Below, piece after piece: positions 1-7,331 of a DNA stretch of 35,346 bases (position 1 is its first letter; each line of letters begins with the position of its first letter). Origin of the DNA: Zunongwangia pacifica (GTDB lineage Bacteria > Bacteroidota > Bacteroidia > Flavobacteriales > Flavobacteriaceae); assembly GCF_023499215.1 (NCBI RefSeq), contig NZ_JAKHSK010000041.1, positions 1 to 35,346 of the forward strand, written 5' to 3'. The notes beneath the pieces were generated by a model that saw only the letters and a program-made list of their open reading frames with translations, was not told the DNA's origin and did no database searches. Both the position numbers and the translations under genes were made by a program.

Positions 1-617
1 GGGAACACACAGGGCGTCAGCAACGCTGCAAAACCACCTAAAAAACTCAGGATAAAAATCGTGAATAAATCACGGGATGATTCCGGCTCTTTTTCCTGAG
101 ACAGGTCATTTGCTGATTTGGTTGAACCCGTAACGGTTTCCGCAGATGTCTGTTCTAAAAGATTAAAAATCAATTCTTCTTCACCGGGAGGTAAGCAACG
201 TGTATTATCACAAACCATAAATTCTACAAATGCCTGAATAGTTTTCACTTCGCCAGTCAATTCAATTTTCTGCTTAAATATTACGCTTTTTGCAAAGTAT
301 TTTATTTCCATTTCAAAGACCGGGTCCTCAACCACAATCCCATCCTCTTCCTGTGTATTGCCCACAATCCTAAAATTGCCTTCACTATCATCATAGATAA
401 ATGTGGTGGCAACGGGACCGCCATCCGGTACGTTTTGAGAATATAAATGCCATCCATCTTCCAGGATAGCTTTTGCTACTAAATAATATTCAGTATCCGA
501 TATTTTTTCGGTAGTAGTAGACCATTTTACCGGATTTAATATTTGAGCACCTCCTGTTACTGTAAATAAAAGAAATAGTAGTAATGACGCCTGGAATAGC
601 CTTCCTGTTTTTAGCAT
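1..617 (-). CDS. dsbD: Thiol:disulfide interchange protein DsbD, N-terminal part (runs off left edge)
   Basis: Translating the minus strand from the ATG at 615-617 gives an open frame to position 1. It has a signal peptide (LLLFLLFTVTGGAQ), a DsbD-alpha-like immunoglobulin-fold domain with the motif FMVCDDTRCLPP, and a linker rich in Ser, Thr and Glu. It ends in the first membrane helix (FILSFLGGFAALLTPCVF), whose TPCVF is the classic first-cysteine motif of the DsbD transmembrane electron shuttle. The protein moves electrons from cytoplasmic thioredoxin to periplasmic partners. It starts 6 bases after the stop of the stand-alone alpha-domain gene at 624 and closely resembles it, so the two are likely co-transcribed duplicates. 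The likely clients are the TlpA-like proteins upstream. The transmembrane core and any C-terminal thioredoxin domain lie outside the window. Confidence 0.9.
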   Translation of the reverse strand, partial: MLKTGRLFQASLLLFLLFTVTGGAQILNPVKWSTTTEKISDTEYYLVAKAILEDGWHLYSQNVPDGGPVATTFIYDDSEGNFRIVGNTQEEDGIVVEDPVFEMEIKYFAKSVIFKQKIELTGEVKTIQAFVEFMVCDNTRCLPPGEEELIFNLLEQTSAETVTGSTKSANDLSQEKEPESSRDLFTIFILSFLGGFAALLTPCVF

Positions 618-623
618 GAAAAT

Positions 624-1070
624 TTAGTTTATGTTGAATACTAAGTCTACACTTGAAGGGGGTAAACATCTGCTATCATCGCACACCATAAAGGTAACAG
701 TACCTTTTATTTGGAAAGCGTCGGTATTACGAATCTTCACCCGTTGCTTAAAGGTTGTTTTATCTGCAAAATATTTTATTTTCATTTCAAAAATAGGATC
801 GTTTATGGTATGACCTGCTTCTTCAGTGGTGTTGCCTTTTTTAAGGTAATTACTATTCCCTTCAAAAGAAAAACTGGTGGCCACGGGGCCGCCTTCGGGA
901 ACAGACTGTGAATAGAGATGCCATCCTGATTCAATTTTGGCAGTCGCTGATAACTCATATTCTGTATCTGATATCTTTTTCACAGCGGTTTCCCATGTAA
1001 CCGGTTCAAAAATTTGTGCCTGTACAAAAGCTGTCACAAATAGCAACAGCATACAAAGTTTCGTTTTCAT
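624..1070 (-). CDS. Exported stand-alone DsbD-alpha-like domain protein
   Basis: 148 residues. A signal peptide (MKTKLCMLLLFVTAFVQAQ) precedes a single DsbD N-terminal-like domain with the paired cysteines C-DDSR-C in FMVCDDSRCLPP. In DsbD this domain passes electrons from the membrane domain to periplasmic thiol proteins. Here it has no membrane domain of its own. The sequence is very close to the N-terminus of the following dsbD: both have ISDTEY, GWHLYSQ, VPEGGPVAT or VPDGGPVAT, and FEM.IKYFA. That points to tandem duplication. The gap to dsbD is 6 bases. Probable role, by inference: a soluble periplasmic relay, or a specialised partner of DsbD. Confidence 0.87.
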   Translation of the reverse strand: MKTKLCMLLLFVTAFVQAQIFEPVTWETAVKKISDTEYELSATAKIESGWHLYSQSVPEGGPVATSFSFEGNSNYLKKGNTTEEAGHTINDPIFEMKIKYFADKTTFKQRVKIRNTDAFQIKGTVTFMVCDDSRCLPPSSVDLVFNIN

Positions 1071-1121
1071 AATATTTAGTATTTAATATTAGGATGAAAT
1101 TATAATCACCCTTATGGATCT

Positions 1122-1565
1122 TTATTGACCCAAAATTATCTTGAACTCTTTTGAGGCCGGAAGCAAACACATTTGTTTGGTACACGCCATAAACCTGACG
1201 GTAGCTTTAAAGGTAGTCTCGGTATGCTCCTTCAACTTTACTACTTGAGTAAACTTTACCTTCTTCTTGTAGTAGGATTTTGGTTTACTTTTAGATTCTT
1301 CAACACCTTTTTCTTCGGTAGACCCAATGATGATAAGATTAGGGTTTTCGTCAAAAAGGAATCGCGTAGGCATCCCCATTCCTCCAGAATTTGCTCCCTG
1401 AGGATAAATATGGTAAGGCTCATCTATCTGAGCTTCAAATTGTACACTATAGGTTAATTCATCAATAGCCTCGCTGCTTTGTTTCCATTTCACGGGATAT
1501 TCCTCTTGCGAAAAACCCATAAATGCGAACATGCTAAGGGTCAAAAAAAGAAATGTAGGTTTCAT
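1122..1565 (-). CDS. Exported stand-alone DsbD-alpha-like domain protein, divergent copy
   Basis: 147 residues with signal peptide (MKPTFLFLTLSMFAFMGFSQ) and one DsbD-alpha-like domain. The cysteine pair is FMACTKQMCLLPASKEF, again C-x4-C. It is more diverged than the next two copies: IYPQGANSGGMGMPTRF replaces LYSQ.VP.GGPVAT, and a lysine-rich insert (SKPKSYYKKKVKF) sits before the conserved beta strand. First of three alpha-domain genes in a row, 51 bases ahead of the next. Family assignment rests on the fold pattern and cysteine spacing. Electron relay to periplasmic thioredoxin-like proteins is inferred from neighbours. The upstream 224 bases hold no gene and no clear TAnnTTTG box. Confidence 0.82.
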   Translation of the reverse strand: MKPTFLFLTLSMFAFMGFSQEEYPVKWKQSSEAIDELTYSVQFEAQIDEPYHIYPQGANSGGMGMPTRFLFDENPNLIIIGSTEEKGVEESKSKPKSYYKKKVKFTQVVKLKEHTETTFKATVRFMACTKQMCLLPASKEFKIILGQ

Positions 1566-1789
1566 ATATTTTGTTTTAAAAGGGGTTTGTTTTGATAATT
1601 AGAGCTCATTATATCCATACTATATGGACTATTTTAAACTTAACGAATGATGATTTGATAAGACCAAATTAAACGAGTATTATCGCAAAAAGCTAGCCAT
1701 AAGAGAGTATGACAGGAATGCTGACCATAACTTCCTGTTTGAAAGACTTCAATCAGCATTTTCCTAAATAACTCTATTTTTGGATTTCA

Positions 1790-3232
1790 CTATTCACGGG
1801 CAAGCTCAACCATTTGCACTACTTCTTCTGCTGCCTCCTCGTCTGATTTATTAAAGCCTTCCAGTTTAAAACGGATTTGTCCCCAACCATCGATAATAAA
1901 CTTTGCAGGAATCCCTACCACACCAAAAGCTGTAACTGCCGGCGGACGATTAGTCTCAGGATCTATGGTATCCATATAAAGATCAAAGTCATAATCCCTC
2001 TTTTTAAGAAATTGCTGCGCATCGCTAAGCGGATCTTTAACGTTCTCCCAGGTATGTATAAACAAGAATTCGACTAATGGGTCATCGGCATAGCGATCTA
2101 CCGCTAATTGCATTGCAGGAAAAGACTCTACACACGGCCCACACCAGGTCGCCCAAAAATCTAATACAATAGTTTTACCTTTAAAATCTTCAAGGGTCAC
2201 TTTTTTCCCTTCAATATCGGTCACGTAAAAATCTGGTGCCTGCTCATTAATCATAAGCCCTTTAACTTCAGACCTGATCTTATCTGTAAACTGTTTACGT
2301 AAGTAATCGATATAAGCTTCAACATCTTTGTCCGGGTTTAAGGAAGCATAGCCCAGACGCACCTGATCGATATATTTTTTTTCAAATTTACCCTCTTTGA
2401 TCATTTGGCTTAAAACAGGTAATGACTCCTCATAGTTGTCCTCTAAGCTTGATGCTAAAAAGGCCCGGATCTCTAACAATTCCTTAAGACCTGCCGGATT
2501 TTCGGCTTCGCCAGAACTGTTATAATTTAAGCAGCTCAGGGCTTCTTTGACGTATTGGTACGCCTGTTGATCTTTTCCCGCTTTGAAAAGTAGTTTAGCA
2601 TATTTAGCAATAAAGGAAGAATAGGCAAGCTTAGGATCTACCTTGAGGGTACTGCTAAGGTTTTCTACCTTTAGGTTTTGAGCATCCTTCAATGAAGAAT
2701 CGGCAATCTCTAGAGCCATAGCACTATCAATAGGATCAACAATGTCGAGTATATTTGCGACTACATAAATCCTAAACACTTTATCATCTATAGCATTTAT
2801 GTACTCAAAGACTTTATCTTCATTTGGTTCTTCAGCATAAGCGGCAGCTACCAGATTTTTTTCCATATCCAGATTTATCCCCGGGTACTTTTCAATCATA
2901 GGTTTAAGGTGCTTTTCCATGGCTTCAGCACCGGTAATATCAAGAAAGGAAACCATTCGTCTCATTCTGGCATATTCACTGGCCGGGTATTTTACCATAA
3001 GCCTTTCGATCATCGCATCTTTTTTTGCGTCGTTCTCTTCTTGATCATAATATTCGATCAACACATTCAGGTCTTCTGCTGTACCATTCTCTAAAGCCGC
3101 TATTTTATCATGTAGAACGGTTTGGTTAGTTTCCTCCTGTAGATTTTGCAATGTGTTCTTTGTTACAATCTCCTCTTGTGCTAAGAGCTTAAATGCACTT
3201 AGTACCAAAAGGGTGAAAATGAGTTTTCTCAT
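1790..3232 (-). CDS. Exported TlpA-like thioredoxin with long helical N-terminal region
   Basis: 480 residues. Signal peptide at residues 1-18 (ending LLAQ). Residues about 20-320 are alpha-helical and repeat-like, reminiscent of TPR helices (YAKLLFKAGKDQQAYQYVKEAL) but with no clear consensus. Residues about 328-478 form an AhpC/TSA-TlpA thioredoxin domain: QAPDFYVTDIEGKKVTL, then WCGPC with active cysteines C364 and C367, then a cis-proline in GIPAKFIIDG. TlpA-type proteins reduce disulfides in the periplasm and draw electrons from DsbD, which lies downstream on the same strand. Gaps of 217 and 224 bases separate it from its neighbours, so it may have its own promoter. The substrate is unknown. 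Confidence 0.88.
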   Translation of the reverse strand: MRKLIFTLLVLSAFKLLAQEEIVTKNTLQNLQEETNQTVLHDKIAALENGTAEDLNVLIEYYDQEENDAKKDAMIERLMVKYPASEYARMRRMVSFLDITGAEAMEKHLKPMIEKYPGINLDMEKNLVAAAYAEEPNEDKVFEYINAIDDKVFRIYVVANILDIVDPIDSAMALEIADSSLKDAQNLKVENLSSTLKVDPKLAYSSFIAKYAKLLFKAGKDQQAYQYVKEALSCLNYNSSGEAENPAGLKELLEIRAFLASSLEDNYEESLPVLSQMIKEGKFEKKYIDQVRLGYASLNPDKDVEAYIDYLRKQFTDKIRSEVKGLMINEQAPDFYVTDIEGKKVTLEDFKGKTIVLDFWATWCGPCVESFPAMQLAVDRYADDPLVEFLFIHTWENVKDPLSDAQQFLKKRDYDFDLYMDTIDPETNRPPAVTAFGVVGIPAKFIIDGWGQIRFKLEGFNKSDEEAAEEVVQMVELARE

Positions 3233-3257
3233 CTGTATAAAATTTTAATATTTATTA

Positions 3258-3270
3258 CTCGATTATCGAG
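3258..3270. repeat. Palindrome CTCGATTATCGAG, copy A of a dispersed intergenic hairpin element
   Basis: Perfect 6-base arms around one base, in the 217-base gap between two TlpA-like genes. Read on the minus strand, the surrounding ATTTCATCTCGATAATCGAG matches ATTTAATCTCGATTATTGAG at 21264-21283 with three differences. No -7 promoter box was seen in this gap. Confidence 0.5.
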
Positions 3271-3449
3271 ATGAAATGTTCTAAGTCTTCGTATTGCCCT
3301 ATGATGATTTACGAGAAATCATGTCGAAGCAGGCCTACTTGAGCATATTCTTAAATATGCCCCGCCAATTTTTGAATTATAGAAAAATGCATAGGAAAAA
3401 TATTTAACTTATATATCATTATCTTACTTTGAATCAACATATTAGATTA

Positions 3450-4733
3450 TTAAATCGAAGCACGTTTTTTTACAATTTCTACCATTGCTTTTAATTTGTA
3501 GTATTCTCTATGGGTGGAGCCCGCATACCCTGAACTGTAAAAGCGAATATTACCCTGCGGATCAAAAATGATTTTGGTAGGAGTAGCCCTGATTTGATAA
3601 GTGGTATTAGGTTCATCCTGCAATACATCGAGATCTATGTTTTTTCGGCCTACAAAGCTTTTTACCGTTTTTTGGGGTTCAAACAAATTCATAACAAAAA
3701 GCTGAAAGGCTTCTTCTTTATACTCTTCTACCACAAGATCAAAGCCGGCAAATGCGGCAACACAAGGTGTGCACAAGGTGGTCCATGAATCAATTACCAA
3801 AACATCGCCTTTATAGTCTGCAAGATTTACCGGTTTTCCATTTAAATCTGGCAACGAAATCTCGTAAACAGGCTTGGTTGCCTCAAAAATGGTCAACTTT
3901 TCGTCAGGATCTGCGGGATTGGGTATGGTTCCGTTAAATGGTAAATTGCTGTTGGTAATGTATTTTTTTTCTACTTCTTTATAGCAGTGTTCATAGGCCT
4001 TTTGCTGCAAGGCTTGTACAAGAGCATCCACATCTTCACCGTTCCCATGTACTGCGGTGTAAATATCTTTTAATAATGCTACAGATTCTGGATTTGAATC
4101 TGCATTACTCACCGCAGTAGTAAGGGTGTCCAAGGCTCTTTCCTGCTCCCCCTGTGCTACTAAAACCGCTGCATAGCGTTTGTAATAATTTGCTTTTGAG
4201 TCTTTGAAATACTTTGATTCCCTATCCCCTTTAAGCGCTGATGCCCGCTCCATGGATTGCTGTGCAACTTCTGCATGTCCCAGTATAGCATTGGCCATTG
4301 CATTGATTTCTAACAATACCTGCATCCGGCTTTTTGTGAGATCATCTTCAGCTGCTTCTTCTTCTATTTTTTTTATAGTTTCATTGGATACGCTTTCCAC
4401 AAGCTTTGCATATTTCTCATCATTTTCCAGATACTCTAAGGCATAAATAAGATTTACCAGATTGACGAAGGATATTTCGGGATTATCTTTCATATAATAC
4501 CGATATTTTTCTTCATTTCCCTTGGCCAGCCAACCGACGGCCAGGGCAGTAAGATACTCATCTTGCTGCGCCTGCTCTTTGTCATTGGACGCTCGCAACA
4601 TGGCTTCATAATAAGCTTCTTTTTCTTCCACCTTTGGCAGCAGACTGAAGTCCTCGTAATTAAAGGTACTTGGATCTTCTCCTTGTGCCCAGACCGAGCC
4701 AGACATTAAAAGGATTAGCAGTAATTTTTTCAT
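3450..4733 (-). CDS. Exported TlpA-like thioredoxin with CTPC active site and helical N-terminal region
   Basis: 427 residues. Signal peptide MKKLLLILLMSGSVWAQG. Residues about 25-260 are acidic and helical (TPR-like: YKRYAAVLVAQGEQERALDTLTTAV). Residues about 285-425 are a TlpA/AhpC-TSA thioredoxin fold. The redox motif is SWTTLCTPCVAAF, cysteines 321 and 324; the usual WC before the motif is replaced by LC, and the Pro is kept. A cis-proline is present in ATPTKIIFDPQG. The gene lies 19 bases after the DUF4369/TlpA gene, so it is probably the last member of the susCD1 operon. It shares architecture with the 480-residue protein downstream, suggesting old duplication. Substrate unknown; the altered motif may shift its redox potential. 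Confidence 0.86.
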   Translation of the reverse strand: MKKLLLILLMSGSVWAQGEDPSTFNYEDFSLLPKVEEKEAYYEAMLRASNDKEQAQQDEYLTALAVGWLAKGNEEKYRYYMKDNPEISFVNLVNLIYALEYLENDEKYAKLVESVSNETIKKIEEEAAEDDLTKSRMQVLLEINAMANAILGHAEVAQQSMERASALKGDRESKYFKDSKANYYKRYAAVLVAQGEQERALDTLTTAVSNADSNPESVALLKDIYTAVHGNGEDVDALVQALQQKAYEHCYKEVEKKYITNSNLPFNGTIPNPADPDEKLTIFEATKPVYEISLPDLNGKPVNLADYKGDVLVIDSWTTLCTPCVAAFAGFDLVVEEYKEEAFQLFVMNLFEPQKTVKSFVGRKNIDLDVLQDEPNTTYQIRATPTKIIFDPQGNIRFYSSGYAGSTHREYYKLKAMVEIVKKRASI

Positions 4734-4752
4734 ATCAATATCTTTTAGTTTT

Positions 4753-5859
4753 CTACTTCAGTAATTCTTCAAGTTTATCGTGTAAAAGCTGCCCCCTCAA
4801 ACCTCGGGCTACAATTTTTCCTTCCGGGTTTATAAGAAAATTATCGGGAATGGCTCCTACTCCATAGGCTTTTGCAGCTTCATTGGCCGATCCTTTTAAA
4901 TCGCTCACGTGTTTCCAGGGAAGATTATCTTCTTTTACGGCTTTAAGCCAGGCGTCTTTATCACTATCAATGGATACAGCGAGAATGGTAAGATTAGCAT
5001 CCTTATATTTTTCATAAGCGGCCAAAACGTTAGGGTTTTCTGCCCTGCACGGTGCGCACCAACTAGCCCAAAAATCCAGAAGTACATATTTACCGCGATA
5101 GGATTCAAGTGATACCAGATTACCTTCCGGGTCGTTCATTTTAAAATTTGGAGCTTCCATTTCTCCAGATTCGTACTTCTTGGCTTTATCCAGTGCAGGC
5201 TTCCAGGCAATTACTTTAGGAGAGTTTCTCATACGTTTACTAAGTGCATTATACATGGGCTGCACCAGATTATATTGGATCCCCCCTTGAGTGACAAGAT
5301 CCATTAAATCAACACTTACGTAGCGATCTGGGTTCTTTTCCACAAATTTTCCCACAAGTGCCTGTATGTCTTCTAAACTTATAGGCCTGTTCAATGATTC
5401 ATTCATTTTTTCACTCATTTCCTGCCATTGCAGCCAGGCGGATTGTTCATCACCACCTCCATCATAAGAAGCCATGCCCTCGTCATCAAAAGTGATTGTG
5501 ATATTTCCGTCTAAATAGAAAAGAGCTACATTCTTTAACCCCATATCATCAGCTTCCATACTTGCATCCTCCTGGGTATTTATAGTTGCATTTATCAAAT
5601 TGAGCTCTGCCAGTTGTGGTCTGCCAATATTACCTTCAAATTTGAATGTACCGTCTACAATTGCCGTGGTATCTGCCGCATAGGGCCCTCCTTTATCATC
5701 GAGCGGATAAGACATCACGGCCTTATCAAAGCCTTTACCAATGGGTACTACACCTGAAATGGTATAGTCCCACTTATTTTCAGCCTTTTGTTTACAACTT
5801 ACCAAAGCGCATAGCAGGATCAATACTAAAAAATAGTTTCTCATTATTATTAATTTCAT
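4753..5859 (-). CDS. TlpA-family disulfide reductase lipoprotein with DUF4369-like N-terminal domain
   Basis: Up to 368 residues. Lipoprotein signal peptide with lipobox LVSC (Cys22). Residues about 30-130 match the beta-rich DUF4369 type often fused to thioredoxins in Bacteroidota. Then come a helical linker and a thioredoxin domain, residues about 233-366: APNFKMNDPEGN, WASWCAPCRAENP (C268, C271) and cis-Pro in AIPDNFLINPEG. The first ATG is only 2 bases past the susD1 stop. A second ATG at 5842-5844 gives a cleaner lipoprotein start (MRNYFLVLILLCALVSC) and is equally plausible. Co-transcription with susCD1 is nearly certain from spacing. It is predicted to act on thiols or disulfides of the imported ligand, or of the SusCD partners, on the periplasmic side of a membrane. 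Confidence 0.9.
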   Translation of the reverse strand: MKLIIMRNYFLVLILLCALVSCKQKAENKWDYTISGVVPIGKGFDKAVMSYPLDDKGGPYAADTTAIVDGTFKFEGNIGRPQLAELNLINATINTQEDASMEADDMGLKNVALFYLDGNITITFDDEGMASYDGGGDEQSAWLQWQEMSEKMNESLNRPISLEDIQALVGKFVEKNPDRYVSVDLMDLVTQGGIQYNLVQPMYNALSKRMRNSPKVIAWKPALDKAKKYESGEMEAPNFKMNDPEGNLVSLESYRGKYVLLDFWASWCAPCRAENPNVLAAYEKYKDANLTILAVSIDSDKDAWLKAVKEDNLPWKHVSDLKGSANEAAKAYGVGAIPDNFLINPEGKIVARGLRGQLLHDKLEELLK

Positions 5860-5861
5860 TC

Positions 5862-7313
5862 TTATGGATTTTCAATAAGGTTTGGATTTTGAGAGGTTAC
5901 TACATCTCCAAATCGCAGTGCAAAGCGTTCCTTGGTCAACATAAACGTCTCCAAAACCTCTCCTTCCGGATTGTATAGCCTGTGGGTATAGCCTACCAGG
6001 TCATTATATTCTGGATCGACAGATAACCTTCTCATATCAAACCATCTGTAACCGCTTAATGCAAATTCCCTAAGCCTTTCTTCAAAGATAAATTCAACCA
6101 GCTTGTCTTTATCAGTGGCTATTTCAGTGGGTACTGCTACTTCTTCTGCCGACATTCTTTTAGCCCTAAATGCTTCCAGTTCTTGAGTCGCATCTTCTAA
6201 TAAGCCCAATCTGGCCCTGGCTTCTACTCTTAACAAGGTAATATCTGGTAAGTAGATCCCAACACGTTGAATAAATGGACCGATTTTTCGCAACATCCCA
6301 TTTGGATAAAAAGGTTCAGTGCCAAAAAATTGAGTATCGCTATAAAAATTTAAACGTAGATCTGAGTCTTTAAATAAATTGGCTGTTTCAGGAGTTATAA
6401 CCAATTCATTCCTAATAAATGCCCACGCATTGGTTATCTCTTTAGTATAGATAATTTCGGTATCGTCTTGCCGAAGTACTGAAGAAGGACCAAATAAAAA
6501 ATCTATGGGCGTAAATACCCCTCCTTCTAAGAATTCGGTATTGTAGTCGTATAAAGCGACATCAAGTGATGAGCTTTCCAAATAGCCAATTGCAGCATCA
6601 AAATGCTCTAAAGCCAGATCAAATTCTTGCTGAAACATTAACACTTTACCCAACAATGCTTCAGCAGCAGCAGCAGAAGCCCTGTGCCTCTGGTCAATAC
6701 CTTCAGACAGATAAGGCACGGCAACATCTAAATCGGCAATGATAAAATCATAAACTTCCTGAACGGTATTTCTTGTATAATCGGTCGCTGTAATATCATT
6801 TTCGATCACAATAGGAAATCCCAAATCTGAACTTGCGGTAGCAGGATCATAGGGTTTTGCATAATAGTTTATGAGGGTAAAATAGGTGAAAGCCCTGCCT
6901 ACCCTAGCTTCGGCTTCCAATTCTAATTTTTCGCTTTCGGTACCGTTACGGGCCTCCTGTACCTCATTAATTATTTTATTATAGTTATAGATAATGGGCA
7001 TCAACCCCTCTAATTCCTGAGAATTTTGTCCTTCGTTATAAACCATTGCCTCCCACTTAAACAATCGTCGGGTACGTAATTCTTCACTAGAGAAAAATGG
7101 GTCTATTGCTGCAACTTCATCACCCAGAGGTATGGTAACATCTGGAATAGTGAGCAGTGACAAATCGTCCAGCAGGCGATCATAGTCTTCTACATTTTGA
7201 GCTATTAAATTGCCCTTGGGAGTTACTTCTAAAAAGTCATCGCTACAGGCTACCAGAAATAGGGTAAGCACCAGGTAGCCATAAAAATGTATGTTGTTTA
7301 TTTTGAAAATCAT
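5862..7313 (-). CDS. SusD/RagB-family outer-membrane substrate-binding lipoprotein (system 1)
   Basis: 483 residues. Lipobox LVACSDDFLEVTPKG puts a lipidated cysteine at the start of the mature protein, followed by the usual FL...PKG motif. Typical SusD features are visible: the early YDRLLDDL segment, the helical middle (YFTLINYYAKPYDP), and the C-terminal ELEAFRAKRM...IFEERLREFALSGYRWFDMRRL block, which is the RagB/SusD signature. At 483 residues it is at the short end for the family, similar to SusD partners of non-glycan or small-ligand systems. It lies 18 bases after susC1. It caps the SusC barrel on the cell surface; the ligand cannot be read from sequence. Confidence 0.93.
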   Translation of the reverse strand: MIFKINNIHFYGYLVLTLFLVACSDDFLEVTPKGNLIAQNVEDYDRLLDDLSLLTIPDVTIPLGDEVAAIDPFFSSEELRTRRLFKWEAMVYNEGQNSQELEGLMPIIYNYNKIINEVQEARNGTESEKLELEAEARVGRAFTYFTLINYYAKPYDPATASSDLGFPIVIENDITATDYTRNTVQEVYDFIIADLDVAVPYLSEGIDQRHRASAAAAEALLGKVLMFQQEFDLALEHFDAAIGYLESSSLDVALYDYNTEFLEGGVFTPIDFLFGPSSVLRQDDTEIIYTKEITNAWAFIRNELVITPETANLFKDSDLRLNFYSDTQFFGTEPFYPNGMLRKIGPFIQRVGIYLPDITLLRVEARARLGLLEDATQELEAFRAKRMSAEEVAVPTEIATDKDKLVEFIFEERLREFALSGYRWFDMRRLSVDPEYNDLVGYTHRLYNPEGEVLETFMLTKERFALRFGDVVTSQNPNLIENP

Positions 7314-7331
7314 GTATTTTAGTATTTGATA

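Noticed and set aside
1586-1600. TTATCAAAACA-like stretch ahead of the first DsbD-alpha gene, resembling the fecR motif
   Set aside because: Only about 11 bases match, the GGGG run is absent on that strand, and it lies only about 20 bases before the start codon.
1614-1628. Palindrome TCCATA/TATGGA
   Set aside because: Short AT-rich inverted repeat in a spacer; expected by chance, with no second copy noticed.
5646-5978. 110-codon plus-strand frame opposite the TlpA/susD1 junction
   Set aside because: Antisense to two certain genes and without any recognisable feature.
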